45,048 nt of DNA from Clostridiales bacterium (GTDB lineage: Bacteria; Bacillota; Clostridia; Christensenellales; Pumilibacteraceae). Below, one piece after another: positions 24,213 to 32,373 of the stretch. How positions within the stretch are numbered: position 1 is the first letter of the stretch; each line of letters begins with the position of its first letter. The DNA lies in the NCBI GenBank assembly GCA_022508465.1, contig JAFLVB010000006.1:1-45048 (forward strand), given 5' to 3'. Made by a program: the position numbers and the translations under genes. Below the pieces are notes generated by a model. It was given only the letters and a program-made list of their open reading frames with translations, had not been told where the DNA came from and searched no databases.

Positions 24213-25509
24213 AAAATCGAAATTGGACATAAACTTGCTCAGCGCCGTTGGCGATCTGATTATTAAAGGCACCTCATCGGGTGGATTGACTTATGACCAA
24301 ATAAGCGATAAAATAGCAAAATATAATCCTTCTCTCGAAGCGATGGAGGAAGTTATATCGCTACTCGAGGAGCAAGGAATAAAAATCTCTAAAGAAGCTG
24401 ATGCCGTCAAGGAAGATGGCGGCGACGCAAAAGAAGTGAATAATTATAACGGGCTAAGTGAGGCAGTTGTCAAGGAGCTCGAAAGATTTTTGAGCATTGG
24501 CAGAATGCGCACACTAAGCTATGATGAAATTTGCGAAAGGCTTGCTGTCGTTTGCGAGGCGTCTGCATTTGAAGTTGATGAAGTCTTTAGATTGCTTTCT
24601 GACAATAAGATCGAAGTTATCAATTCCAATAGTGTGGATCTTAAGTCCGAATCGTTTGACAAGCTCATCTCGGATGTCAGCATTGACGATCCGGTAAAAG
24701 TATATCTAAAAGATATAGGTAGAGTTCCGCTGCTTAGCATGGATGAAGAAATCGATCTTGCCAAAAAAATGCAAGAGGGCGACGAAGAGGCTAAGCGCAA
24801 GCTCAGCGAGGCTAACTTGCGTCTTGTCGTTAATATCGCTAAGCGCTATACAGGGCGTGGCATGCTATTCTTGGATTTGATTCAAGAGGGCAACCTCGGT
24901 CTTATGAAGGCTGTGGAAAAGTTTGACTATACCAAGGGCTTCAGATTTTCCACATATGCTACTTGGTGGATTAGGCAGGCTATCACGCGTGCGATTGCCG
25001 ACCAAGCAAGGACTATCCGTATTCCCGTCCATATGGTGGAAACGATTAACAAACTTACTCGTACTACAAGACTGCTTGTTCAAGAGCTGGGCAGAGACCC
25101 TACACCCGAGGAAATTGCCAAAGAAATGGGCATTAGCGAAGAGCGTGTAAGAGAAATCCAGCGCATATCTTTGGATCCGGTATCGCTCGAAACGCCCATA
25201 GGCGAAGAGGACGACAGCCATTTGTCAGACTTTATCGAGGATACAAATGCAACTGCTCCGCAGGATGTTGCGTCATTCACAATACTAAAGGAGCATCTTA
25301 TAGCCGTTTTGGATACGCTTACTCCGCGCGAAGAAATGGTGCTTAGACTTAGATATGGCATCGAGGACGGACATCCGCGCACGCTTGAAGAGGTCGGCAA
25401 AGAGTTTGGCGTAACGCGTGAGCGTATAAGACAGATAGAGGCTAAGGCGTTGCGTAAGTTAAGGCATCCGTCTCGTAGCAAAAAACTTAAGGAATACATT
25501 GATCAATGA
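24205..25509 (+). CDS. rpoD: Primary sigma factor RpoD (SigA)
   Basis: This housekeeping sigma-70 factor has a divergent N-terminal region 1.1 (about 1-155), then region 1.2 ([17 protein letters not shown]), region 2 ([45 protein letters not shown]), region 3 and region 4.2 ([21 protein letters not shown]). I choose ATG 24205 rather than the track's GTG 24193, because GGAGGG at 24195-24200 serves the ATG. This gives 434 residues. It overlaps dnaG by 8 nt and trmK by 4 nt. The dnaG-rpoD-trmK order is the classic Firmicutes one. Confidence 0.97.
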   Translation: MAEKSKLDINLLSAVGDLIIKGTSSGGLTYDQISDKIAKYNPSLEAMEEVISLLEEQGIKISKEADAVKEDGGDAKEVNNYNGLSEAVVKELERFLSIGRMRTLSYDEICERLAVVCEASAFEVDEVFRLLSDNKIEVINSNSVDLKSESFDKLISDVSIDDPVKVYLKDIGRVPLLSMDEEIDLAKKMQEGDEEAKRKLSEANLRLVVNIAKRYTGRGMLFLDLIQEGNLGLMKAVEKFDYTKGFRFSTYATWWIRQAITRAIADQARTIRIPVHMVETINKLTRTTRLLVQELGRDPTPEEIAKEMGISEERVREIQRISLDPVSLETPIGEEDDSHLSDFIEDTNATAPQDVASFTILKEHLIAVLDTLTPREEMVLRLRYGIEDGHPRTLEEVGKEFGVTRERIRQIEAKALRKLRHPSRSKKLKEYIDQ

Positions 25510-26111
25510 GATTGAACGAAATATTCGTTCTTATACACAAGACAAAGATATTTGCCGACATTGGTTGCGATCACGGATATTTGTGCAAAATGGTTCTTGA
25601 CGCAAACAAGGCAGAACGCATTTTGGCGGTAGACATCAGTCAAGCTTGTCTTAATAAAGCTAAAATTTTGCTTGAGGATAGCGCCGAATATTATTTGGGA
25701 GACGGACTTAATCCGCTCGGAGATATTGTTCCTGACATTACCGTAATAAGCGGAATGGGCGGCAACACCATACTTCATATTTTGGAAGGACGCCTTTTGC
25801 CGGAAGTTATAATTTCGCCGCAAAATGATGTCTATAAAGTCCGTGACACGCTAACATCAAGCGGATATAAAATAATCGAGGATAAAGTTGTAACCGAAAA
25901 CGGCAAATTTTACGACATAATTCATCTGGTGCCAGGCGAGCAATGCTTAACCGAGTTGCAAAAGACTTTCGGAGTGTTTTTCGATAGAGGCGATGATGCG
26001 TTTTTACAAAGGCTAAAACGAGATAAGAACAATTTACTTTCTTATAAGCAAACGGCAGAAAATCAAAAGAAGTTACATTTGATTGAGGAGGCAGAAAGGT
26101 GGCTAAAGTAA
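25506..26111 (+). CDS. trmK: tRNA (adenine-22-N1)-methyltransferase TrmK
   Basis: This 201-residue SAM-dependent methyltransferase is a candidate for m1A22 of tRNA. The SAM motif [11 protein letters not shown] is near residue 17, followed by [17 protein letters not shown], the YLGDGL block and [12 protein letters not shown]. The helical C-terminal part is shorter than in Bacillus TrmK (about 235 residues). It starts within the rpoD stop (ATGA) and overlaps the next gene by 13 nt. The rpoD-trmK-nif3 order is that of Bacillus sigA-trmK-yqfO. Confidence 0.92.
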   Translation: MRLNEIFVLIHKTKIFADIGCDHGYLCKMVLDANKAERILAVDISQACLNKAKILLEDSAEYYLGDGLNPLGDIVPDITVISGMGGNTILHILEGRLLPEVIISPQNDVYKVRDTLTSSGYKIIEDKVVTENGKFYDIIHLVPGEQCLTELQKTFGVFFDRGDDAFLQRLKRDKNNLLSYKQTAENQKKLHLIEEAERWLK

Positions 26112-26905
26112 AAGAAGTATTAGACGTTATGAAAAAAATCGCGCCCGAACAGTTTGCTTATAATAAGGAATATGATAATGTCGGTCTTATTGTCGGCGAT
26201 CCCGAATCAGAAGTAAATCGTGTTTTGTGTTGTTTGGACGTTACGGAGGACATAATCGAAGAGGCTATTAGTGTAGGTGCGGGGCTGATAATCAGTCATC
26301 ATCCTATGATTTTCCGTCCTATCAAGAGCGTGACTACACTTGACGTGCAAGGACGTAAAATCTTTAGAGCTATTCAAAAAGGAATTGCAATCTATGCCGC
26401 ACACACTAATCTTGACTTTGTACGCGACGGCATAAATGAGTTTGTAGCAAATGAACTTGCACTTATGGATATAAGACCGCTTGAGCCGTACATATCAGAC
26501 AGCGAAGGCTTTGGCAGAGTCGGCAATCTTTCGGGGAGTATGTTTGCGTCCGTCTTAAAGGCAAAGGTCAAAGCGCTATTAAAAGACGACTATGTGCGTA
26601 TAATAGGCGAGCCGGATAGCGAAGTTAATCGTATTGCCGTCATCAATGGAGCAGGCGGAGGCGATACTTCATATATAGATATGGCGATAGATGCAGGAGC
26701 AGATTGTCTGATTACTGCCGATGTTAAACATCATGTAGCTGTTTATGCGCGCGAAATGAAATTGACTGTAATCGAGCCGCAGCACTTTACAATGGAATAT
26801 GTTTATATTTCGCGTCTTGTGCAAATTTTGAAAATAGAAACACTTGCAGGTAAAATTAAACTGGATATAGTTCAATCCAAACGGGAAGTTAACCCAAGAT
26901 CTTAA
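26099..26905 (+). CDS. Nif3-like dinuclear metal hexameric protein (YqfO family)
   Basis: This 268-residue member of the NIF3/YqfO family, often annotated as GTP cyclohydrolase I type 2, has no settled biochemical role. Metal-binding motifs are DNVGLIVGDP, LIISHHPMIFRPIKSV, YAAHTNLDF and, near the C-terminus, ADCLITADVKHH and IEPQHFTMEY. It lacks the central PII-like insertion found in Bacillus YqfO, matching the shorter form. It starts at GTG 26099 after GAGGAGG and overlaps trmK by 13 nt. Confidence 0.92.
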   Translation: MAKVKEVLDVMKKIAPEQFAYNKEYDNVGLIVGDPESEVNRVLCCLDVTEDIIEEAISVGAGLIISHHPMIFRPIKSVTTLDVQGRKIFRAIQKGIAIYAAHTNLDFVRDGINEFVANELALMDIRPLEPYISDSEGFGRVGNLSGSMFASVLKAKVKALLKDDYVRIIGEPDSEVNRIAVINGAGGGDTSYIDMAIDAGADCLITADVKHHVAVYAREMKLTVIEPQHFTMEYVYISRLVQILKIETLAGKIKLDIVQSKREVNPRS

Positions 26906-26922
26906 AAAGGAGAACACTCATA

Positions 26923-27639
26923 ATGGAAAATAATTTGGAAACTTTGCTTAAATATCAAAACATCGATATCAAGCTTCGCCGTGCGCTCGACTCGCTTGAA
27001 AAAAGCGACGCAAATAAAAAAATGGAGCAGGCAAGAACCGAATTTAACAGCGCCAAAAAGACGGTGCAAGACAGTGAAAAAGAGGCTGAAAATATTGTTT
27101 CAAGCTACGAGCAATCTGCTCCGCAGTTTAAAGAAATTGCAGATAAGCTCAGCGAACTTGAACTTATAATTGAAAATGCCGAAGAAGGCGACGACCTCGG
27201 TGAGCTTGCAGAGCAGCTTGAGGCGCTTAAAAACAAAGTAGCATCGTTTGAAAAACGTCTTGCCGAGTATAAGACGACTTCCGAAAAGCTTGTAAAGAGC
27301 TATCAGGACGCTAATGCCATAGGTCTTAAGATGCGCGGATATTATAATAATGCAAAGGCTGATTATACCGAGCTTATAAAGGCGTCGGAGCCGGAAGTCA
27401 ATACATTAAAGAAGCAGCTTAAAGAGCTTGAGGGGCAAATCGATCCCGAGACTATGGCTAAATATAAGGCAATTACGGCAGACAACAAATATCCGGCTTT
27501 TGTGGAAGTTCATGTAAGCGACGGAGTGTATTCTTGCAGAGGTTGCGGTCTTCAGCTTTCGCAAAAAAACACCAGTACTCTTAACGAAAACGGCACCTGC
27601 ACTTGCGAAACTTGCCGCCGCATAATTTATAAAGGTTAA
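26923..27639 (+). CDS. Coiled-coil protein with C4 zinc ribbon (DUF164/CT398-like)
   Basis: This 238-residue protein is a long, charged coiled coil (about 10-180) followed by a zinc ribbon with CRGCGLQLS and CTCETCRR. The last part matches the family of zinc-ribbon coiled-coil proteins often found next to nif3-like genes, as here. It has been discussed as a nucleic-acid or secretion-related protein, but its role is not settled. AAAAGGAGA lies before the ATG. It is two bases upstream of galU. Confidence 0.86.
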   Translation: MENNLETLLKYQNIDIKLRRALDSLEKSDANKKMEQARTEFNSAKKTVQDSEKEAENIVSSYEQSAPQFKEIADKLSELELIIENAEEGDDLGELAEQLEALKNKVASFEKRLAEYKTTSEKLVKSYQDANAIGLKMRGYYNNAKADYTELIKASEPEVNTLKKQLKELEGQIDPETMAKYKAITADNKYPAFVEVHVSDGVYSCRGCGLQLSQKNTSTLNENGTCTCETCRRIIYKG

Positions 27640-27640
27640 T

Positions 27641-28501
27641 ATGAATAAAGCAGTTATCCCGTGTGGAGGGTTGGGAACAAGGTTTTTGCCTATTACAAAG
27701 ACAGTCCCCAAAGAGCTTTTGCCTATTGTTGATGTCCCTGTAATCTCGCATATTATAGACGAGTGCGTCAGTAGCGGCCTAACAGAGGTTTTGATTATAA
27801 TCAGTCCGCATAAGGAAATTATAAAGGATTACTTCAAGCGCGATGACAGATTGTATGACGAGCTAATGGGTAAGGGCAAAACAGAGCTGGCGGAAATTTT
27901 ACTTTCTGCGTCCTCTAAGGCTGATATAAAGTTTGTAACTCAATATGAGCCGCTTGGCTCTGCTCACGCTGTGTCTCTTGCAAGAGACTTTACCGGCGAT
28001 GAGCCGTTCTGTCTTGCGCTTGGCGATGACCTTACGGTAAGCGAGGTCCCGGTCGCAAAGCAGATGATAGAGGCGTACGAAAAGACACATTCTACCATTA
28101 TTGGAGTGCAAAAATGCGAGGGAGATGACATTGTAAAGTATGGTGTGGCAGATGTAGTCTCTAATTATGACAGACATAATCTGCTAAGAGGCATTGTAGA
28201 AAAGCCTCCGCTTAATGCTTTACCGTCAAGACTTGCTTGTTACGGTAGATACATACTTAGTAATATTTACAAATATATTGATAGAACCCCCAAAGGTAAA
28301 GGTGGAGAATATCAACTTACCGATGCGTTGATGCTGCAATGCCAAGAGGAAAAAGTTTATGCTTACGAGTTTGAAGGCAAGCGTTATGATATGGGTGATA
28401 AGTTCGGAGCATTAAAGGCAGCTATTGAGCTTTCCCTTAATAGAAAAGACTTCGGTGACGATTTAAAAAGTTACATCAAGGAACTTGCAGCAACCCTTTA
28501 G
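27641..28501 (+). CDS. galU: UTP--glucose-1-phosphate uridylyltransferase
   Basis: This 286-residue enzyme makes UDP-glucose, the donor for cell-wall, capsule and glycolipid sugars. The N-terminal nucleotide-binding signature is AVIPCGGLGTRFLPITKTVPKELLPIVD. Further family blocks are QYEPLGSAHAV, LALGDDLTV, GIVEKPP and the Lys/Asp-containing FEGKRYDMGDKFG near the end. The length is typical. It lies two bases after the zinc-ribbon gene, so it is probably the last gene of the dgt-dnaG-rpoD transcript. UDP-glucose could feed the GT2 enzyme at 5675, but that link is inference. Confidence 0.95.
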   Translation: MNKAVIPCGGLGTRFLPITKTVPKELLPIVDVPVISHIIDECVSSGLTEVLIIISPHKEIIKDYFKRDDRLYDELMGKGKTELAEILLSASSKADIKFVTQYEPLGSAHAVSLARDFTGDEPFCLALGDDLTVSEVPVAKQMIEAYEKTHSTIIGVQKCEGDDIVKYGVADVVSNYDRHNLLRGIVEKPPLNALPSRLACYGRYILSNIYKYIDRTPKGKGGEYQLTDALMLQCQEEKVYAYEFEGKRYDMGDKFGALKAAIELSLNRKDFGDDLKSYIKELAATL

Positions 28502-28554
28502 GCTAAAAATCTGCAAAATTATCCCATATTTTTTTAAATTCCCTGTCAATTTTC

Positions 28555-28583
28555 TTGACAAACAAACTTTATTTCTTTATACT
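28555..28583 (+). promoter_or_regulatory. Consensus promoter of rpmF
   Basis: TTGACA (28555-28560), 17 bp and TATACT (28578-28583) lie 36 bases before the rpmF ATG. The -35 is perfect and the spacing optimal, as expected for a ribosomal protein gene. Confidence 0.75.
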
Positions 28584-28619
28584 TATATAGCATTTTGAAT
28601 ACGATAGGAGGTGCGTGTT

Positions 28620-28811
28620 ATGGCAGTACCCAAGCATAAAACATCTAAACAAAGGACGCATACGAGAAAGGCTAATTGGAAAATCAGTAAGCCAACTTTG
28701 GGAGTATGTCCCAAATGCGGCGAAATGAAACCGACGCACAGAGTTTGCAGTCATTGCGGTTATTATAACGATGAATCTGTAGTGCAAATCAAAAACGACA
28801 AAGAAGATTAA
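28620..28811 (+). CDS. rpmF: 50S ribosomal protein L32
   Basis: This 63-residue ribosomal protein starts at ATG 28620, seven bases after AGGAGGTG; the track's GTG 28611 lies inside that ribosome binding site. The N-terminus MAVPKHKTSKQRTHTRKANW is typical. The zinc-binding pairs CPKCG and CSHCG are kept, so this is the zinc-containing form. Commonly a DUF177 (YceD) gene precedes rpmF; here galU does. plsX follows, as in many bacteria, joining ribosome and lipid synthesis. Confidence 0.97.
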   Translation: MAVPKHKTSKQRTHTRKANWKISKPTLGVCPKCGEMKPTHRVCSHCGYYNDESVVQIKNDKED

Positions 28812-28823
28812 GTTCTCAATGCC

Positions 28824-28846
28824 TTGCCCCGTTTAAATCGGGGCAA
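28824..28846 (+). terminator. GC-rich hairpin between rpmF and plsX, possible partial terminator
   Basis: TTGCCCCG and CGGGGCAA form a perfect 8-bp stem with a 7-nt loop. Only scattered T follow (TTGATTTA), so it may act as an attenuator that lets rpmF be expressed more than plsX. Confidence 0.45.
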
Positions 28847-28868
28847 TTGATTTATATAGGAGATTTTT

Positions 28869-29891
28869 ATGAAAATAGTTGTAGATACCGCGGCTTGCGA
28901 CAACCCCGAAGAAGTCATTCGCGGCTGCGCGCTGTCACTTCAAAACGATAAAAAAGCAGACCTCATTTTAACAGGTGACGAGGAGCAAATAAATAAGGTC
29001 TTGTCTCTATATAATATAGATAGAAACAGGCTGGAAATTATAGACGCAAAGGAAGTTATAACCAACGAAGACGTTCCGACAGTTGCAATAAGACGAAAAT
29101 CAGACTCGTCGCTTGTAAAGGCTTATGAGGCACTTAAACGTGATGATGTTATAGGTATGGTTTCGGCGGGCAGTACAGGAGCTGTACTTTCAGGCAGCAT
29201 ACTCAAACTGGGTAGAATACGAGGCATTCATCGTCCCGCGCTTGCGCCAATATTGCCGACGGTAAACGGCAAGGAAGTTTGCCTTATCGACTGCGGTGCC
29301 AATGTCGATTGTCGCCCCGAATTTTTAGTCGAATTTGCCTTGATGGGCGTTAGCTATATGAAATCTGTTTACGGCATTGAGTCGCCGCGCGTCGGACTTG
29401 TATCGAACGGAGTTGAGGATAAAAAAGGTAACGAGCTTACAAAAGAGGTTTTTGCTCGTCTTAAGCAATTGCCTATAAATTTTGTGGGCAATATGGAGGC
29501 GCGCGAAGCGTTAAGCGGTGATTATGACGTGCTTGTTTGCGACGGTTTTGTCGGCAATGTTTTGCTTAAATCTGTCGAAGGAACTGCTCGCATGGTTATG
29601 AAAATCCTTAAATCGGCAATAATGGAAGATGGATTGGCCAAATTCGGATCGCTCTTTATGAAAAAGGCATTTGGTAAAGTCAAATCAAAAATGGACTATC
29701 AGCAAAATGGCGGCGCTCCGTTACTCGGCATAGAAAAGATTGTTGTTAAATCGCACGGCGCGTCCAATTCGGATGCGATACAAGCGTCGATTAAACAAGT
29801 TGAAAAAATGTACGAGGGCAAATTGATTGAAAATATAAAAGCCGGACTTTCGGATTTGGAGAATGTTGCTATTGGTGCCACAGATAACTGA
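28869..29891 (+). CDS. plsX: Phosphate acyltransferase PlsX
   Basis: This 340-residue enzyme converts acyl-ACP to acyl-phosphate, the donor for PlsY in phospholipid synthesis. Family blocks include VISAGSTGAVLSG-like VSAGSTGAVLSG, RIRGIHRPALAPILPT, LIDCGANVDCRPEFLVEFALMG and VGNVLLKSVEGTARM. The usual N-terminal MKIVVD..GGD motif is modified here to MKIVVDTAACDNPEEV, so the GGD part is missing. It follows rpmF and overlaps the rnc start. An acpP gene often lies between plsX and rnc in other genomes and is absent here. Confidence 0.93.
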   Translation: MKIVVDTAACDNPEEVIRGCALSLQNDKKADLILTGDEEQINKVLSLYNIDRNRLEIIDAKEVITNEDVPTVAIRRKSDSSLVKAYEALKRDDVIGMVSAGSTGAVLSGSILKLGRIRGIHRPALAPILPTVNGKEVCLIDCGANVDCRPEFLVEFALMGVSYMKSVYGIESPRVGLVSNGVEDKKGNELTKEVFARLKQLPINFVGNMEAREALSGDYDVLVCDGFVGNVLLKSVEGTARMVMKILKSAIMEDGLAKFGSLFMKKAFGKVKSKMDYQQNGGAPLLGIEKIVVKSHGASNSDAIQASIKQVEKMYEGKLIENIKAGLSDLENVAIGATDN

Positions 29892-30531
29892 AATTGAAAA
29901 GATAATAGGTTATACCTTTAAAGATAAAGCTCTAATTGAAACTGCATTTACTCATGCGTCATTTTCGCACGAGAACAATGTGGAGAGCAACGAAAAGCTT
30001 GAATTTTTGGGCGACAGCGTGCTTAACTTTGTTATAGCCGAATTGCTTTATCTTACCGCTATGGAAGATGAAGGCGGTATGACGGTCAGTCGCGCGTCGA
30101 TAGTGTCACGCGAGCCGCTTGCCGCAGCCGTGGAAAAAATGGGACTACTTAAATATCTTAAGACAGGTGTAGGCGCTAATAGAACAAAAAATTGGTCGAC
30201 AAAATTCAGATCTAATTTGTTTGAGGCGGTCTTAGGTGCAATTTATCTTGACGGCGGAATGGAGAACGCTAAGCATTTTGTATACAATCATCTCGGTCGC
30301 GATATTGCGCAAAGCGATGCAATAGATTATAAGTCGAGACTTCAAGAGTATAAGCAAGCCAGGTTTAATGATCTTCAACTCGAATACAATACTACCGATA
30401 ATGGAAATGGTGAGTTTGTCTCTAAAGTTTATCTCGGCGGCGAGCTTATAGGAGAAGGCAAAGGCAAAAAGAAAAAACTTGCCGAGCGTGTTGCTGCAGG
30501 AGCTGCACTCAAAAAACTTAATATATTTTAA
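29863..30531 (+). CDS. rnc: Ribonuclease III
   Basis: This double-strand-specific endoribonuclease of about 220 residues processes rRNA precursors. The N-terminal catalytic domain has the signature NEKLEFLGDSVLNFVIAELL and the FEAVLGAIYLDGG block with the conserved acidic residues. The C-terminal dsRNA-binding domain (about 150-220) has YKSRLQEYKQARF and GEGKGKKKKLAERVAAGAAL. The start is uncertain: ATG 29863 has a GGAG too close, and GTG 29875 gives a more typical N-terminus. Either start overlaps plsX by 17-29 nt. A terminator follows. Confidence 0.94.
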   Translation: MLLLVPQITEIEKIIGYTFKDKALIETAFTHASFSHENNVESNEKLEFLGDSVLNFVIAELLYLTAMEDEGGMTVSRASIVSREPLAAAVEKMGLLKYLKTGVGANRTKNWSTKFRSNLFEAVLGAIYLDGGMENAKHFVYNHLGRDIAQSDAIDYKSRLQEYKQARFNDLQLEYNTTDNGNGEFVSKVYLGGELIGEGKGKKKKLAERVAAGAALKKLNIF

Positions 30532-30537
30532 CTTTAT

Positions 30538-30558
30538 AGGTCGCTAAAGCGGCCTTTT
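30538..30558 (+). terminator. Terminator after rnc
   Basis: A 7-bp stem (AGGTCGC / GCGGCCT, one G-U pair) with loop TAAA is followed by a short T-run. It closes the rpmF-plsX-rnc unit. Confidence 0.6.
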
Positions 30559-30587
30559 AAAATAGTTATATTTATCCCATAAAATAT

Positions 30588-30616
30588 TTGACATTATAGA
30601 AGTTTGTATATATAAT
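30588..30616 (+). promoter_or_regulatory. Consensus promoter of the queuosine-precursor transporter
   Basis: A perfect TTGACA (30588-30593), 17 bp and a perfect TATAAT (30611-30616) put the transcript start near 30623, leaving a leader of about 226 nt before the start codon at 30849. Confidence 0.8.
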
Positions 30617-30657
30617 ACAATTGTAAAGTCGCTTTGCGCCTTTAATCCCGTCTGATT

Positions 30658-30838
30658 CATATCTTTGGACTTATGTCATTTAGATATGCAATTTTCTTGA
30701 GGACCGGCGCAAAATGCACTTACAAGCAAGCATTTTTGCTGGCTGTTACAAATATGCGAAAAGATGTTGCCTTGCCTAACCATCTATTTGCAGCCTTGGA
30801 GTCAAGGGGATCTCATTTTGGGAAATAAAAAACAAGGA
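30658..30838 (+). promoter_or_regulatory. Structured leader, candidate preQ1-type riboswitch
   Basis: The long leader between the promoter and the transporter gene folds by eye into several elements. One hairpin is CATATCT / AGATATG (30658-30688). A long hairpin runs from 30704 to 30742: CCGGCGCAAAATGC pairs with GCATTTTTGCTGG, about 13 bp with one bulge. AGATG / CATCT lies at 30762-30785, and CCTTG / CAAGG at 30794-30807. CCTTG also occurs at 30770-30774, and CAAGG also occurs at 30833-30837 as the apparent Shine-Dalgarno. Alternative pairing could therefore expose or hide it. Queuosine-precursor transporter genes are known to carry preQ1 riboswitches. I cannot match this leader to a specific class; class III would be my first guess. 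Confidence 0.5.
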
Positions 30839-30848
30839 ATTTTTAAAA

Positions 30849-31583
30849 GTGAACAAAATTAAACAAAGTTTATTGGATTTTAGACTTTTACTTAAATCCG
30901 TTCCGTCGGTAATTATTTCGGCTTTTGTTTTGGCTGTGCTTGTTATGAATCTGCTCGCAAACAAAAGTATTAATTTAAATTTGGATTGGCTTGCTCTCGA
31001 TTGTGGTATAATCGTGTCGTGGGTGGCTTTTTTATGTATGGACATTTTGACCAAACATTTTGGGCCAAAAGCGGCGACGCAAGTTTCCATATTTGCAATC
31101 ATCATAAATCTATTTGCGTGCCTTATCTTTTTTATTGTTAGCAAAATAGGTGGCGTATGGGGAATGTATTATGATTTGGGTGAGCAGGAAGTAATTAATA
31201 CCGCCTTAGACGGAACTTTTGCGGGCACTTGGTATGTCGTGCTTGGTAGTACGATTGCGTTTATAGTATCGTCGCTGATTAACAATTTCAGCAACTGGGG
31301 AATTGGACAAGTCTTTAAGAAAAATCCTGATAGTTTTGCTGCTTATATTAGTCGCGCTTACATTTCGACTGCAATCGGACAATTTGCCGATAATTTGATT
31401 TTTGCGTTATTAGTCAGTCACTTTTTCTTTGGATGGTCGATTGTGCAATGTCTTACTTGCGCGGCAACAGGAATGATTGTTGAGCTGATTTGTGAGGCAA
31501 TCTTTTCGCCGATTGGTTATGCGGTATGCAAGCGCTGGAAGAAGGAAAATGTTGGTAAAGAGTATCTGGAACTAAGGAGGTAA
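30849..31583 (+). CDS. Queuosine precursor transporter (YhhQ/VUT family)
   Basis: This 244-residue integral membrane protein has about six helices, at roughly 18-37, 44-66, 76-100, 128-147, 173-196 and 198-220. It fits the VUT/YhhQ family, which imports queuine or preQ1/preQ0 for tRNA modification. Family features are the acidic residue in CMDILTKHFGPKAA and the FADNLIFALL block near the end. It starts at GTG 30849, ten bases after an AAGGA that can be masked by the leader. The SDR gene follows after three bases. No queuosine biosynthesis genes are in the window, consistent with salvage. Confidence 0.85.
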   Translation: MNKIKQSLLDFRLLLKSVPSVIISAFVLAVLVMNLLANKSINLNLDWLALDCGIIVSWVAFLCMDILTKHFGPKAATQVSIFAIIINLFACLIFFIVSKIGGVWGMYYDLGEQEVINTALDGTFAGTWYVVLGSTIAFIVSSLINNFSNWGIGQVFKKNPDSFAAYISRAYISTAIGQFADNLIFALLVSHFFFGWSIVQCLTCAATGMIVELICEAIFSPIGYAVCKRWKKENVGKEYLELRR

Positions 31584-31586
31584 TTT

Positions 31587-32234
31587 ATGAAAGTCGCAGT
31601 TACGGGTTCAAGTAGCGGAATAGGCAAAGCGATAGCGGATAAGTTTTTGGAGTGTGGTCATTGTGTAATTGGAATCGACAAGGAGCAGGCTACTTTAGCG
31701 CATAAAAATTACTCACATAAACTCTCCGATATTTATCATAGCGAGTTGCCCGAAATTGGTGGAGTGGAGATTCTTATAAATAACGCAGGAGTACAAAATA
31801 CAGGAGACGATATTGATGTCAATCTAAAAGGCACTATAAAAGTGACTGAAAAATATGCAATGCAACCGAAAATTAAAAGCGTGGTGTTTGTTGCGTCGGC
31901 GAGTGCATCAACAGGCTCGGAGTTTCCGGAATATGTGGCAAGTAAGGGCGGAGTTGTTTCATATATGAAAAATGTTGCTCTGAGAATAGCGCAGTATGGC
32001 GCAACGAGTAACAGTATTTCTCCTGGAGGAGTGTTGACACCCTTAAATCAACACATTATTGACAGTCCAAAATTATGGCAAGAGGTTATGGACGAGACAC
32101 CTTTAAACAAATGGGCGTCAGTAGAAGAAATTGCCGAATGGGTCTACTTTGTGGCTGTGATTAATAAGTCTATGACTGCTCAAGACATAATAATAGATAA
32201 CGGCGAGAGTTCTAAGGCTAATTTTGTCTGGTAG
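31587..32234 (+). CDS. Short-chain dehydrogenase/reductase
   Basis: This 215-residue NAD(P)-dependent oxidoreductase has a Rossmann fold with TGSSSGIGKAIA as nucleotide-binding motif and LINNAGVQN as the NNAG motif. Its catalytic Ser lies in FVASASAS, and Tyr-Lys lie in YVASKGG. It is shorter than typical FabG (about 245), with a reduced segment after the first strand. C-terminal MTAQDIIIDNGE matches the usual G-Q-x-x-x-VDGG region. It lies three bases after the queuosine transporter and is probably cotranscribed. A role linked to queuosine is not evident, and the substrate is unknown. Confidence 0.86.
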   Translation: MKVAVTGSSSGIGKAIADKFLECGHCVIGIDKEQATLAHKNYSHKLSDIYHSELPEIGGVEILINNAGVQNTGDDIDVNLKGTIKVTEKYAMQPKIKSVVFVASASASTGSEFPEYVASKGGVVSYMKNVALRIAQYGATSNSISPGGVLTPLNQHIIDSPKLWQEVMDETPLNKWASVEEIAEWVYFVAVINKSMTAQDIIIDNGESSKANFVW

Positions 32235-32305
32235 AATCAGGGCGATATTTGTCTAATAGCAACTTATGAGCAAATAGGATATTTTTGTATAACTGTATAA
32301 AATGA

Positions 32306-32334
32306 TTGATTTTTTTGACTGAAAATGGTATACT
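32306..32334 (+). promoter_or_regulatory. Promoter of smc
   Basis: TTGATT (32306-32311), 17 bp and TATACT (32329-32334) lie 39 bases before the TTG start of smc. Confidence 0.5.
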
Positions 32335-32373
32335 AATTCGTATATTTTCGTTACTTTATAAGAGGTTAAAAAT

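Noticed and set aside
30705-30848. Classic preQ1-I aptamer before the queuosine transporter
   Set aside because: I could not find the short preQ1-I stem-loop followed by its A-rich tail, so the leader is called only as a candidate of unknown class.
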